In this document: piece by piece, positions 8,054 to 17,080 of the stretch
How the letters are laid out: every line of letters starts with the position of its first letter
How positions within the stretch are numbered: position 1 is the stretch's first letter
Source: Muribaculaceae bacterium
Lineage (GTDB): Bacteria > Bacteroidota > Bacteroidia > Bacteroidales > Muribaculaceae
Assembly (NCBI GenBank): GCA_017545095.1
Contig: JAFYCU010000285.1
Coordinates: forward strand, 1 to 25,480
DNA length: 25,480 nucleotides
Direction: 5' to 3'
Notes under the pieces: generated by a model
What the model was told of the DNA's origin: nothing
The model's input: only the letters and a program-made list of their open reading frames with translations
Database searches by the model: none
Position numbers and translations under genes: made by a program

Positions 8054-8171
8054 GCTTACGACCGCATCCTCAAGGTCGCCCGCACCATCGCCGACCTCGA
8101 AGCCGCCCCCACCGTCCAGCACCACCACATCAACGAAGCCGTCGGCTGACGCAACTTCGACCGCAGTGGCT
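8054..8171 (+). pseudogene. 3' remnant of YifB/ComM (Mg-chelatase-like), copy 2
   Basis: The frame reads [20 protein letters not shown], then [11 protein letters not shown], then TGA at 8147-8149 where copy 1 has TAC, then RNFDRSG. It extends further 5' in ComM homology (AYDRILK) than copy 1. Bases 8075-8171 match 6280-6376 at 93 of 97 positions. It begins about 40 bp after the ATPase stop codon. Clearly a non-functional fragment. Confidence 0.7.
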
Positions 8172-8438
8172 ATTCTATTCTGGTTATTGCCGAACATTCG
8201 CTTTGTAGCCCCCTTTCTTTTTGCATTTGCACATGTCAAGATTTTTTATGTAATTTGCAAACTAATAAGTTGTGAAAGGTCAATGGTTGGCTACCATGAT
8301 ATGACTCAGCGGCTTGATTTACAGCGAAATGTGAATGTGTGGGTAGGTATGCCTATATTCAAGCCTCATTTTTGATGGCAGCGTATTTCGACCTTTTGCA
8401 AGTCCATTTTTATAGATAAACTCTTAAAAAAAACAAAT
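8172..8438. other. Intergenic region upstream of yebC
   Basis: This holds no gene that I can support. No clean TTG-N19/20-TAnnTTTG promoter is visible, although a promoter for yebC must lie here or further upstream. The last 20 bases before the ATG are A-rich, as usual for Bacteroidetes leaders. Confidence 0.4.
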
Positions 8439-9173
8439 ATGGGAAGAGCTTTTGAGTATCGCAAAGCGAGAAAACTGAAACGCTGGGGCAGCATGTCCCG
8501 CACGTTCACCAAAATCGGTAAGGAAATCACCATGGCCGTGAAGGCTGGTGGTCCCGACCCCACGGCCAACTCACGTCTGCGTGCGTTGATGGCCAATGCT
8601 AAGGCCGCCAACATGCCTAAGGACACCGTGGAACGCGCCATCAAGAAGGCCAGCGACAAGGATGCCGGCGACTACAAGGAGGTGATTTACGAGGGATTTG
8701 CCCCTCACGGCATCGCCGTGCTCGTGGAAACGGCTACCGACAACACCACACGCACCGTGGCCAATGTGCGCAACTACTTCAACAAGAAGGGCGGCAACTT
8801 GGGCAATTCGGGCACCGTGGGGTTCTTGTTCTCGCACAAGTGCTATTTCCACCTCGAGCCTAAGGACGGTATCACGCTCGATGACCTGGAGCTGGAACTC
8901 ATCGACTGCGGAGCCGAGGACTTCGACATGGACGAAGAAGAAATCATGGTGGGTGGCCCCTTTGAGGCAAACGGCGACATCCAGAAGTATCTCGAGGACA
9001 ACGGCTACGAAATCAAAAGCTCGGAATTGGTTTACGAGCCTGCCGAGTACAAGGATCTGAGTGCCGAGGAGCGTGCCGATGTCGAGGCCCTGATCGAGGT
9101 GCTCGAGGAGGACGATGACGTGCAAAACGTCTACACCAACATGCAACCCGGTGCCGACGACGAAGAGGACTGA
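8439..9173 (+). CDS. yebC: YebC/PmpR family regulatory protein
   Basis: A 244-residue protein of normal family length, starting MGRAFEYRKARKLKRWGSMS, the conserved Bacteroidetes variant of the YebC N-terminus (usually MAGHSKW.NIK). Family blocks include GGPDPTANSRLRALMANAKA, NMPKDTVERAIKKA, YEGFAPHGIAVLVE, TDNTTRTVANVR and GGNLGNSGTVGFLF. The C-terminus is acidic (DDEED). The family is cytoplasmic and usually annotated as DNA-binding transcriptional regulators; other work links members to translation, so the precise role here is open. It is transcribed alone and ends at a shared terminator with the convergent ugd. Confidence 0.95.
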   Translation: MGRAFEYRKARKLKRWGSMSRTFTKIGKEITMAVKAGGPDPTANSRLRALMANAKAANMPKDTVERAIKKASDKDAGDYKEVIYEGFAPHGIAVLVETATDNTTRTVANVRNYFNKKGGNLGNSGTVGFLFSHKCYFHLEPKDGITLDDLELELIDCGAEDFDMDEEEIMVGGPFEANGDIQKYLEDNGYEIKSSELVYEPAEYKDLSAEERADVEALIEVLEEDDDVQNVYTNMQPGADDEED

Positions 9174-9208
9174 TGCACGCCTGAGCTTGTAATCCCAAGC
9201 ATTCTCTA

Positions 9209-9264
9209 CACAGCAAGCCGCCCTGTTCCAGTGATTTGCAGCTGGTGCAGGGCGGCTTGTTGTG
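9209..9264. terminator. Bidirectional terminator hairpin between yebC and ugd
   Basis: The arms at 9209-9225 (CACAGCAAGCCGCCCTG) and 9248-9264 pair over 17 positions with one G-T pair, around a 22-nt loop. It lies between convergent genes. No strong T-tract follows on either strand. Confidence 0.7.
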
Positions 9265-9280
9265 TGGATAATGAGTGCGG

Positions 9281-10519
9281 CTAATCGCGGCCGAAGATGT
9301 CGCGTGTGTAAACCTTGTCCTTCACGGGGTCGAGTTGCTTGTCGTAGCGGTTGGCGATGATGGCATGGCTCTGTGCCATGAATTGCTGCAGGTCGTTTAC
9401 CACACGGCTGCCGAAGAAAGTGCTGCCGTCGGTCAGTGTGGGCTCATAGATGATTACTCGTGCCCCCTTGGCCTTGACGCGTTTCATGATGCCCTGGATG
9501 CTCGACTGGCGGAAGTTGTCGCTGCCGGTCTTCATCGTCAGACGGTAGACCCCGATCACACATTCGCGCTCGGTGGTGGGGTCGAAGTCGCCACGGTTGT
9601 AGTAGTCGTAGTAACCAGCCATGTGCAGCACACGATCGGCGATGAAATCCTTGCGCGTGCGGTTGCTCTCCACAATGGCCTCAATCAGATTCTCAGGCAC
9701 ATCGGCATAGTTGGCAAGCAGCTGCTTGGTGTCCTTGGGCAGGCAGTAGCCACCATAGCCGAACGAGGGGTTGTTGTAGTGCGTGCCAATGCGCGGATCT
9801 AGGCACACTCCCTGAATAATGGCCTGTGTGTCAAGCCCCTTGAGCTCGGCATAGGTGTCCAGTTCGTTGAAGTAACTCACGCGCAGGGCCAAGTAGGTGT
9901 TGGCAAATAGTTTCACCGCCTCGGCCTCGGTGAATCCCATGACCAGCGTGTCAACATGCTGCTTGATGGCACCTTCCTGCAGCAGTGCGGCGAAGCCGTG
10001 GGCGGCCTCCACCAGCGCAGCATCGTTGAGGTCTGTGCCCACGATGATGCGGCTGGGGTGCAGGTTGTCGTAGAGGGCACGGCTCTCACGCAGAAATTCG
10101 GGTGAGAACAGTATGTTGCGGTTGCCCGTTCGCTTGCGGATGCTTTGCGTGAAACCCACAGGAATGGTGCTTTTGATCACAACAATGGCGCGAGGGTTGC
10201 ACTCGGTCACTAGATTGATGACCTGCTCCACGGCGCTGGTGTCAAAGAAATTGCGCTGGCTGTCGTAGTTGGTGGGGGCTGCCACCACCACCAGCTCGGC
10301 ACGGCTGTAGGCCTCGCGGGCATCGAGCGTGGCGTGTAGGTCGAGACGGCCGCTGGCCAGGTACTGCTCAATTTCCACATCGGCGATGGGCGACTGGCGG
10401 CGGTTGATCATCTCCACTTTCTCGGCCACAATGTCGACGGCTTCCACATGATGGTGCTGGCTGAGCAAGCAACTGATGCTCAGGCCCACATATCCGGTGC
10501 CTGCTACTGCTATATTCAT
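9281..10519 (-). CDS. ugd: UDP-glucose 6-dehydrogenase
   Basis: A 412-residue nucleotide-sugar dehydrogenase that oxidises UDP-glucose (or a related UDP-sugar) to the uronate with two NAD+. The Rossmann motif is GTGYVG at 7-12 with the acidic D29 after strand 2. The conserved STIPVGFT segment is at about 117-124, the substrate-binding EFLRE at 141-145, catalytic-site K203 in '[20 protein letters not shown]', and the nucleophile C259 in '[15 protein letters not shown]'. Length is normal. It lies 46 bp downstream of the Wzz/BY-kinase gene on the same strand, so the two are probably co-transcribed. This fits supply of UDP-glucuronate for capsule or exopolysaccharide, and Ugd is a known BY-kinase substrate in other bacteria. 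Exact substrate (UDP-Glc versus UDP-ManNAc) is not certain, though spacing of motifs favours Ugd. Confidence 0.9.
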   Translation of the reverse strand: MNIAVAGTGYVGLSISCLLSQHHHVEAVDIVAEKVEMINRRQSPIADVEIEQYLASGRLDLHATLDAREAYSRAELVVVAAPTNYDSQRNFFDTSAVEQVINLVTECNPRAIVVIKSTIPVGFTQSIRKRTGNRNILFSPEFLRESRALYDNLHPSRIIVGTDLNDAALVEAAHGFAALLQEGAIKQHVDTLVMGFTEAEAVKLFANTYLALRVSYFNELDTYAELKGLDTQAIIQGVCLDPRIGTHYNNPSFGYGGYCLPKDTKQLLANYADVPENLIEAIVESNRTRKDFIADRVLHMAGYYDYYNRGDFDPTTERECVIGVYRLTMKTGSDNFRQSSIQGIMKRVKAKGARVIIYEPTLTDGSTFFGSRVVNDLQQFMAQSHAIIANRYDKQLDPVKDKVYTRDIFGRD

Positions 10520-10565
10520 GATTTACGCGTTATTTCAATACTCAGTTTTGCCTCTCACCCAAGCG

Positions 10566-13025
10566 TCACCCACGGTGTTTCTTCTTGCTGCCAAACAACC
10601 CCTTGAGGCGGCCCAACAGCCCGGTGGGCTTGTCATCGTCGTCGGCATAGCCGCCATAGCCGTAGCCATAGCCGTAACCGTAGTTGCCGTAGCCGTAGCC
10701 ATATCCGTAACCATAGCCGTAGCTGCCATAGCCGTAGTGCTTGTTGTCGATTTTGATGTCGTTCACCAGGATGGTCAGGTTCTTGACCTTGTCCTCCTTG
10801 TTGAGCTTGTCAAGGTCTTCGAGATAGCGCTTGTCGATTTTCCCGTCACGAATCACATAGATGGTGAGGTCGGTGTGTCGGTTGATGAGTCCGGCATCGG
10901 CGATGATGCTGAATGGTACGGTGTCGAGCAACACATAGTCGTAGCGCGTACGAAGTTGGTCGATGAGTTGCGCAAAGCGGTCGCTCATCAGCAGGTTGGT
11001 TGGGTTGGGTGGTATGGCTCCCACACAGATGAAGTCAAGGTTGTCGTGGAACTTGCCTCGGTGAATGATGGCATCGAGGTCGTTGACTTGCCCCGAGAGG
11101 AATGCACTCACGCCGTGCCCCACGTTCTCGAGTCCCACATATTCCGAGAAACGTCCTTTGCGCAGGTCTAAGTCCACAGCCACCACGCGCTTGCCCGAAT
11201 GAGCGAACGACAGGGCCATGTTGGCCGCCACAAACGACTTGCCCTCGCCCGACATGGTGGACGTGAACTGCATCACCAGTCCATGCCCCGGTTCGGGTTT
11301 GGCCACATAGTCGATGTTGGCGCGGATGATGCGCATGGCCTCGCTGATGCGGTCGCGGCCGTTCTCAGTCACCACAATCTCTTGGTCACGCTGGTGATGC
11401 TTCTTGGTGGGCAACTCGCCCACGATGGGGATGTCGACCACACTCTCAATGTCGTGACGTGTGTGGATGTAGTTGTCGAGCGAGTAGTACCAGAACACGC
11501 CGTAGAGCAGCAAGGCCGGAATGAGCAGGCCAATGAGCAATCCAATCATCATGATTCGCGATGGCACCGGCGAGATGGGACCGCTGCCCGTGGCGGCCTC
11601 GATCACCTTGGCGTTGGGCTCGGTGATGGCCAGCTGCAGGGCGTTTTCCTCACGCTTGTTGAGCAGATACAGATAGAGTTGCTCCTTGATTTTCTGCTGG
11701 CGGGTCACCTCGGTGATGGCTTTCTCCTGCGAGGGCACCGCCACCATCGACCCAGTGGCCATGCCCTGCTGCTGGCGGGCCTGGGCCTGTCGCATCTGCA
11801 ACGACTGGATGTAGTTGGTTAGGCCGCGCATGATGGCCTGGCGCAGCGTGGTGAGCGAGCGCGTGAGCTCAATCATCACGGGGTTCTCATCGCTGCTCGT
11901 GGTGGCTATCTTCTGGTAGCGCAGCATGGTCTCGTTATATTGCTGTATCTGACCCTCGATGCCGGTGTTCTGGATGCCGGTGTTGCTGGGGATGAGCTCG
12001 CTGTCGCCCATGCCAGCGATGTATTTATAGATGCTGTTGGCCAGGCTGATTTGCATGTCGGCATCGGCAGTGTTGTCGGCATAGCGGATGGCCGTGCCAG
12101 CATCGGCATACATCGTGGCGTTGGCCGCACTGGTCTTCAAGGCCGCCACCTCGCTGTCGACACCGCTCAGATCCTTCGACAACGCCTCCACGCGCTCGGC
12201 AATAAACGCCTCGGTGGAACGCGCCACCTGGTTTTTGTCGTTAATGGCATCCTGGTTATAGGCGGCAATCAGTGCCGTGAGAATGTCGCACGCCTCGGTG
12301 GCATTGTCCCACGTGAGGCCCAGGTTCACCACATCGGTGTATTTGTTGGCTGCATCGGCGGTGAGGTGACCCTTGATTTTCGATGCCATGGCGCGGGGAG
12401 TGGTCACACGCACAATTACTTGATAGCCTGTGAACTCCTTGTCGCTATAATTCTTGTTCTTCGTGATGGCAATGGGTCCATAGGTGGTCGACACCTTGTT
12501 GCCAAAGTGTGCTTTTTTCCAGCCCTCTTTGCCCACCTTGAACTCCAGGTCGTTGCCGCCCTTGGGCACGATGGTGATGGTGAACGGCGTGGTCACCTCG
12601 CGCAACGGCGTGATCTCGACTGGCGACGACTTGTAGATGTTCACGTCGCGCAGAAACACATGGCCGTAGTACTGGATGTTCACACCCAGGTTCTTCGCCA
12701 CACTCTCGAGCAGGTCGGTAGAGCGCACCTTGAACATTTCGTTGGGCAGGAAATTATTGCCCGTGCTCAAGCCCAGGTCGCTGAACACCTGCGCCTGTGT
12801 GCCATTGTTGCTGTCCTTGGTTTTGATCAGGATTTGCGCCTTGGCCGTGTAGAGCTTGGGCTGCGACTTGCCATAGAGGAAAGCCAGACAGGCACAGGCG
12901 ATGATTGAGATCACAAACCAGTACCAGTTGCGCGCACAGGCCATGAAATAGGCCCGGATGGGTATGCTATTCGTGGTTTTCTTTTTCGGAGTGCGGGGCG
13001 ACTCTTCGATGACTGTCTGTTGCAT
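10566..13025 (-). CDS. Polysaccharide co-polymerase / BY tyrosine kinase (Wzz-Wzc type)
   Basis: An 819-residue inner-membrane protein for capsule or exopolysaccharide export. ATG at 13025 gives the start MQQTVIEESPRTPKKK; the frame is open 24 codons further upstream but those are atypical. TM1 is about residues 33-51, a large periplasmic Wzz domain with coiled-coil and a QQ-rich segment follows, and TM2 is near 500-525 after the P-rich 'ISPVPSR'. The cytoplasmic kinase has Walker A 'SGEGKSFVAANMA' (about 590-600), Walker A' 'AVDLDLRKG' and Walker B 'YDYVLLDTVP' (about 695). The C-terminus is an extreme Tyr-Gly tail, listed separately, in place of the usual loose tyrosine cluster, followed by DDDDKPTGLL and a basic end. 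ugd follows 46 bp downstream. No glycosyltransferases, Wza or Wzx are adjacent, so other locus genes must lie elsewhere. Confidence 0.92.
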   Translation of the reverse strand: MQQTVIEESPRTPKKKTTNSIPIRAYFMACARNWYWFVISIIACACLAFLYGKSQPKLYTAKAQILIKTKDSNNGTQAQVFSDLGLSTGNNFLPNEMFKVRSTDLLESVAKNLGVNIQYYGHVFLRDVNIYKSSPVEITPLREVTTPFTITIVPKGGNDLEFKVGKEGWKKAHFGNKVSTTYGPIAITKNKNYSDKEFTGYQVIVRVTTPRAMASKIKGHLTADAANKYTDVVNLGLTWDNATEACDILTALIAAYNQDAINDKNQVARSTEAFIAERVEALSKDLSGVDSEVAALKTSAANATMYADAGTAIRYADNTADADMQISLANSIYKYIAGMGDSELIPSNTGIQNTGIEGQIQQYNETMLRYQKIATTSSDENPVMIELTRSLTTLRQAIMRGLTNYIQSLQMRQAQARQQQGMATGSMVAVPSQEKAITEVTRQQKIKEQLYLYLLNKREENALQLAITEPNAKVIEAATGSGPISPVPSRIMMIGLLIGLLIPALLLYGVFWYYSLDNYIHTRHDIESVVDIPIVGELPTKKHHQRDQEIVVTENGRDRISEAMRIIRANIDYVAKPEPGHGLVMQFTSTMSGEGKSFVAANMALSFAHSGKRVVAVDLDLRKGRFSEYVGLENVGHGVSAFLSGQVNDLDAIIHRGKFHDNLDFICVGAIPPNPTNLLMSDRFAQLIDQLRTRYDYVLLDTVPFSIIADAGLINRHTDLTIYVIRDGKIDKRYLEDLDKLNKEDKVKNLTILVNDIKIDNKHYGYGSYGYGYGYGYGYGNYGYGYGYGYGGYADDDDKPTGLLGRLKGLFGSKKKHRG
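10647..10736 (-). repeat. Tyr-Gly codon repeat in the BY-kinase tail
   Basis: The plus strand shows repeated 'cgtagccata' units. On the coding strand they encode blocks of alternating Tyr and Gly broken only by single S, N and G residues, giving 14 tyrosines in 30 codons. Codons for Tyr (tac/tat) and Gly (ggc/ggt/gga) are mixed, which argues for selection on the peptide rather than a pure slippage repeat. Confidence 0.9.
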
Positions 13026-13208
13026 CTTGCAGTATCTTTTGAAAATTTGGTAAAACAACGTCACTGCCCCTCTGGCGAACCCGTCTTGGTTCGCCACAAG
13101 GCATAATACGCTGCAAAATTACTAAAAACATTCGACAACCACAGCAAGATTCCGATAATTAACATTATTATTTCACCCCATAAGGTTATGGCCGGGTTGT
13201 GGATGCAT

Positions 13209-13290
13209 GGTTCGGCACACCTGCACAACTCACACAATGTAGTGTTGCACAAGTTTGTGTTGCACAAATCTGTGCAATATTTTTCACACA
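13209..13290. promoter_or_regulatory. TGCACAA/TTGTGCA repeat cluster, probable operator region
   Basis: GTGTTGCACAA occurs twice, at 13242-13252 and 13257-13267, 15 bp apart. TTGCACA at 13260-13266 and TGTGCAA at 13271-13277 form a perfect inverted repeat with a 4-nt spacer. Related CTGCACAA and CACACAA elements flank it. The cluster ends just upstream of the -33 box at 13294, between the BY-kinase gene and the divergent ATPase gene, so it may control either. Confidence 0.5.
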
Positions 13291-13293
13291 AAG

Positions 13294-13324
13294 TTGTGTA
13301 TCCGAAAATAATTACCTACCTTTG
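13294..13324 (+). promoter_or_regulatory. Bacteroidetes promoter for the second ATPase gene
   Basis: TTG at 13294-13296 and TACCTTTG at 13317-13324 are separated by 20 nt. The resulting leader of about 88 nt contains a small hairpin (GCATCAA/TTGATGC, 13328-13350). Confidence 0.7.
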
Positions 13325-13418
13325 TCGCATCAATTCTACCGCTTGATGCGTAATGGTATTCGCATATGTGGCGAAAATGCTCATATTATGTTTACATCAT
13401 TCTATTAAAGAGTAAGTT

Positions 13419-14561
13419 ATGGACAAACAAAGCTTTATGTTTGGCACGGCTGTGTCGGATTACAATTTTATCGGTCGAGAATCGGAAACGCGTCGGTTGC
13501 TGGCCAATTTTACCGAGGGCATCAACACGATTTTGATCTCACCGCGCCGCATCGGCAAAACATCGTTGGTCAAGCATGTCAAGGAAATAATCGAGCGTGA
13601 GCATCCCGAGGTCATCGTTGTTTACCTCGACATGTTTGCATGCAAGACCGAGTATGAATTCTACAACGCCCTATCGGCCGCTGTGCTCAAGCAGACGGCA
13701 TCACAGGCCGAGAAGTGGATGGAAAATGCCAAAGACTTTCTTGTTCGTCTCACCCCCAAAATCTCTTTTTCGCCCGAAGCTGGCAGCGATTTCACCTTGT
13801 CGCTTGGCATCACGCCCAAAACGCACACCCCCGAACAAATTCTCTCTTTGGCCGAAAACATCGCCCGCAAGCGCAAGAAGCGCATTGTTGTCTGCATTGA
13901 CGAGTTTCAGCAACTTGGCGAGTTGCCCGACTCGTTGACCATGCAAAAACGATTGCGCAGCACATGGCAACACCAGCGCATGACATCTTATTGCTTGTTT
14001 GGCAGCAAAATGCACATGATGAACTCCATTTTCCAGCGGCGCAATATGCCGTTCTACCAGTTTGGAGACACCATCTTTCTGGGTAAGATTCCAGTTGAAC
14101 AGTGGGTCGAGTATATTGAGCGGCACTTCCAAGACCGCAATCGCCGTATCTCTCCTGCAATGGCTCGGATGCTATGTGGGGCGGTCGAATCCTACTCTTC
14201 CTACGTGCAACAGCTGGCTTGGCTGCTTTTCACCCGAGTGGATGAGGGTGAGGAGGCTACCGCAGTCCAATACCGCGACGCGGTTACCGACCTGCTGAAT
14301 GCCAATGAGGGCTTGTTTATGCAGCAAATCGAGTCGTTATCGGCCTATCAGATGAATTTCATCCGCGCTATTGCCCAAGGTGTGCACACAGGTTTTGGCG
14401 AACAAGGCATCCGCGACGAATACCGGCTGGGCAGTGCTTCCAACATCACGCGACTGAAAACAGCATTGATTGGTAAAGACCTGGTAGAGTCGCGCGACCG
14501 CGGTCTTCTCTATCTCACCGACCCGGTGTTTGAACGCTGGTTGCAACGGCGAGTATTATAA
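13419..14561 (+). CDS. AAA ATPase, archaeal-type ATPase_2 family, no nuclease domain
   Basis: A 380-residue P-loop protein. Walker A is SPRRIGKT at 41-48, Walker B ends CIDEF with D161-E162, and a sensor-like 'SYCLFGSKMHMM' follows. The C-terminus (about 300-380) looks like a winged helix ('FGEQGIRDEYRLGSASNITRLKTALIGKDLV'). This family is common and multicopy in Bacteroidales; function is not established. Unlike the ATPase at 6570 it lacks a C-terminal DUF234/PD-(D/E)xK region, so the two are distant relatives, not copies. It has its own promoter, is divergent from the BY-kinase gene, and converges on the C10 protease gene with 70 bp between stops. Confidence 0.85.
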   Translation: MDKQSFMFGTAVSDYNFIGRESETRRLLANFTEGINTILISPRRIGKTSLVKHVKEIIEREHPEVIVVYLDMFACKTEYEFYNALSAAVLKQTASQAEKWMENAKDFLVRLTPKISFSPEAGSDFTLSLGITPKTHTPEQILSLAENIARKRKKRIVVCIDEFQQLGELPDSLTMQKRLRSTWQHQRMTSYCLFGSKMHMMNSIFQRRNMPFYQFGDTIFLGKIPVEQWVEYIERHFQDRNRRISPAMARMLCGAVESYSSYVQQLAWLLFTRVDEGEEATAVQYRDAVTDLLNANEGLFMQQIESLSAYQMNFIRAIAQGVHTGFGEQGIRDEYRLGSASNITRLKTALIGKDLVESRDRGLLYLTDPVFERWLQRRVL

Positions 14562-14569
14562 CACTCATT

Positions 14570-14602
14570 CCACCGGTGCTGATGAGAAGCAATGACCGGT
14601 GG
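14570..14602. terminator. Possible terminator hairpin between convergent genes
   Basis: CCACCGGT at 14570-14577 and ACCGGTGG at 14595-14602 form an 8-bp perfect stem with a 17-nt loop, followed by TTGTCCC. It lies between the ATPase and C10 protease stop codons. The T-tract is poor. Confidence 0.4.
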
Positions 14603-14631
14603 TTGTCCCACACCATCTTGTTGGGCGCGGG

Positions 14632-17049
14632 TCATTCCTTTCGGAGCATGACGTTGATAATGCGGTTCATGTCATCCACATCAACGCTGCCATCGCCATT
14701 GAGGTCGGCTTGGGTCTTGAGGCTTGGATCTTGGTTCTTGCGTAGCATAACATTGATGACGATGTTCAGGTCATCCACGTCCACCACGCCGTTGCCGTCC
14801 ACGTCGCCGGGCACAATGGCCTCGCCACCCGCCACGGTGAAGATGCTGGTGCCTCCGGCATTCACCGTTTTGCCCGATGAGAAATAATAGTAGTTGACAA
14901 AATACTTGTCGCCGGTGTTCAGGCCATCGAAGGTGAACGTGAGTTTTTGCGATGCTCCGGCAGCGAGTTTCAGCGGTTGGGTCACGGTTTGCATGATGGT
15001 ACCCCGGTAACTGCCATCGTCAAGCTGCGTGTAGGCACGGCACAGATACGCCATCACTTCTTCGTCATATGCTGCGCCCGCGTTGGTCACCGTGGTGGAC
15101 ACCTGTGCCGTGTTGCCGTGCAGCAACAGGCCATCGGCAGTGCGCTGCGCATAGGCCAGCTCGTGCTGCATGTTGAGATTTGCCGCTGGCATGGGCGCAA
15201 TGGTGAGTGAGCGGGTGGCGATGGGATTGGTGCCATCATCGTTGAGCGCGAACTTGAGCGTCTTGGTGCCGGCCGTTTCGGGACGGTAGAAAAACGTCAC
15301 CGTGCCCGAGCTGCCGGGATTGATGTCGAGCAGTTCCATGGTGGTTTTCATGCCATCCACCAGCAGGTAGAGCCTGTCGTTCAGCGAGGTGCCCGAATTG
15401 GTGAGGTGCACCATCACTTTCATCGTTTTGCCTTGGTGCTGGCTGCCCTCGTAGGTCACATCGCTCACCGTGTACTTGGGGTTGCCGTTCTTGCCATAGG
15501 GCGTGAGCGTGAGCGAATTGCCGTTGATCACGGCCTGCACATAGTTCACGTCACCGCCTTCACACACTTCCCAAGCACCATCGGGACTCACCTTGCTGAT
15601 GGGTACCAGCCGATAGGTTCCCGAGCTGTTCCCGCCGCCAAAGCTGATGGTGTATTCCGCATTGCCACCCCAGCCGTGCTTGAGGTCGGTGTACACATAC
15701 CCCTCTGAAACCACTGCGACACGAAAGCTGCCAAGATACAGTGCCCAACCCGTGTTCAAACTGCGCATAACGCCCGTGTAGTTGCTGAATCGCCCTTTGA
15801 TGGTCACTTCAAAATCGTTTCCACTGTTCGAACGCGTGTAGGTGGTGGTTGGCACCTCCAAGTCGCTGAAAGTCATCGCTGTAGAGGCTGTGGCGGTTTG
15901 GTTGCCGGGCCTGGCTCCCACCACCATGTTTTGCCAGTCGATATAACCTTCGATTTCGGAACTGTCGCCTGTGCCATCAAGTTCGGTGGTCAATGCCGAC
16001 AAAGCGAAATAGCCGTTGCCATAACCATTCCATCCCCAGTTGATATGGAACAGCCCCGACGCGGCATCGTAGCCGTCGCACACAAACGAGTGGCCATTAT
16101 CGGCAGCGGTCGAGCCTCCATACATCACTGGCCGACCAGCCTTGAGCTCGGCGTAAAGCAGTTGCTCCCACGCGGTGCGCGTGAACCCCTTGCGTTGCAC
16201 ATAGTGGCACGAGGGCGCATAGCCAAAGTAATTCTGCAAAGCTGATGCCATCTTGTAGAAATAGGCCGAAGATGTTCCGTCCTGGAAATCCATCTCAATG
16301 GCTTGCCCACAGTAGAGCATCAGTTTGGCCACGGCGTTGGCGGGTGCGCCCGTGGACCAATAGGTATAGTAGTCCTCCATACTTTCCCACTCAAATTTGG
16401 TCGCGGGCAGGGCAGGGCGATTGATAGCCTGCGTTTCGGTGGTGTACTCGGGGATGGCTGTTGACGATACTGGCCAGCGGTGGTAATACATCACTTGTGC
16501 CATCGAGGTGGCCAAGCAACCCGTGGTTGCGCGGTTGCCATCGTTGGTGTTGGGCAACAGCAGGTTGTAGGGATGATTCTGGCCCCAATTGGTGGTAAGC
16601 ATCGGAGCCACGCTGGTGCCTAACGCCCGGCGCGGGGCTTGCGATGCCGTTTCGTCGTTGCCGGCTGCCCTCACCTCGGCGGCAAGGTAGTCGAGCCACC
16701 ACTGCATGGAAGGCGGCAACTCGGCGGGGTCGAAACTGCCGGCGTCGCTGTAGCCCAGGATGGGCATCGTGCGGTCGTCACCACTCACAATCACGAAGCC
16801 GCCGGCCTGACCGGCAACACCGTTGTTATAAACGTAATAGGCTGGCGCGGCTGCGGGCGCACAGTGCGCGTGCGACACCGCCACGCGCTGGAGAGTCACG
16901 CCACCCTCAACGCCCTGCGACACCATGAAACGGCTCGCCACCTGTCGTGCCTCGCTCTCGCTCAGCGTGCGGCTTTGCGCATCAATCACACTGCCAACAA
17001 GGGCAACAACAGCCACCAATCTTATCCACTTGTTTCGGTTCACGTTCAT
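14632..17049 (-). CDS. Secreted C10 (streptopain-like) cysteine protease with C-terminal dockerin
   Basis: An 805-residue secreted peptidase. ATG 17049 was chosen because it gives a signal peptide (MNVNRNKWIRLVAVVALVGS, cleaved near DAQS) and lies 30-odd nt after the promoter. Residues about 25-145 are the Spi-like inhibitory propeptide (LSESEARQVASRF, GGFVIVSGDDRTMPILGYSD). The catalytic domain has the nucleophile C178 in 'TTGCLATSMAQVMYYHRWP', H320 in 'DNGHSFVCDGYD', and the supporting N337/W338 in 'FHINWGWNGYGNGYF'. About 390-740 are beta-rich Ig-like modules. The last 55 residues are a dockerin-type pair, DVDGNGVVDVDDLN and DLNGDGSVDVDDMN, each followed by 'xxINVMLRK'. C10 members include streptopain and Porphyromonas PrtT/interpain. 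Probably cell-surface or secreted; the dockerin partner is unknown. Confidence 0.92.
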   Translation of the reverse strand: MNVNRNKWIRLVAVVALVGSVIDAQSRTLSESEARQVASRFMVSQGVEGGVTLQRVAVSHAHCAPAAAPAYYVYNNGVAGQAGGFVIVSGDDRTMPILGYSDAGSFDPAELPPSMQWWLDYLAAEVRAAGNDETASQAPRRALGTSVAPMLTTNWGQNHPYNLLLPNTNDGNRATTGCLATSMAQVMYYHRWPVSSTAIPEYTTETQAINRPALPATKFEWESMEDYYTYWSTGAPANAVAKLMLYCGQAIEMDFQDGTSSAYFYKMASALQNYFGYAPSCHYVQRKGFTRTAWEQLLYAELKAGRPVMYGGSTAADNGHSFVCDGYDAASGLFHINWGWNGYGNGYFALSALTTELDGTGDSSEIEGYIDWQNMVVGARPGNQTATASTAMTFSDLEVPTTTYTRSNSGNDFEVTIKGRFSNYTGVMRSLNTGWALYLGSFRVAVVSEGYVYTDLKHGWGGNAEYTISFGGGNSSGTYRLVPISKVSPDGAWEVCEGGDVNYVQAVINGNSLTLTPYGKNGNPKYTVSDVTYEGSQHQGKTMKVMVHLTNSGTSLNDRLYLLVDGMKTTMELLDINPGSSGTVTFFYRPETAGTKTLKFALNDDGTNPIATRSLTIAPMPAANLNMQHELAYAQRTADGLLLHGNTAQVSTTVTNAGAAYDEEVMAYLCRAYTQLDDGSYRGTIMQTVTQPLKLAAGASQKLTFTFDGLNTGDKYFVNYYYFSSGKTVNAGGTSIFTVAGGEAIVPGDVDGNGVVDVDDLNIVINVMLRKNQDPSLKTQADLNGDGSVDVDDMNRIINVMLRKE

Positions 17050-17080
17050 CGGTTTATTGTTTGTTAATAGTTTTCTGCCA

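Noticed and set aside
9281..13025. Complete capsule locus
   Set aside because: Only the BY-kinase and ugd are present; no glycosyltransferase, flippase, polymerase or exporter gene is adjacent.
13061..13165. 34-codon minus-strand frame with a hydrophobic stretch (MLIIGILLWLSNVFSNFAAY), possible small membrane protein before the BY-kinase
   Set aside because: Not recognised, lies in a spacer with no ribosome signal, and the longer version of the frame runs through the repeat cluster at 13209-13290. Kept only as a note.
6570..14561. The two AAA ATPases as parts of one defence system
   Set aside because: They are 5 kb apart, separated by yebC, ugd and the BY-kinase, have different C-termini and own promoters; nothing links them beyond the broad family.
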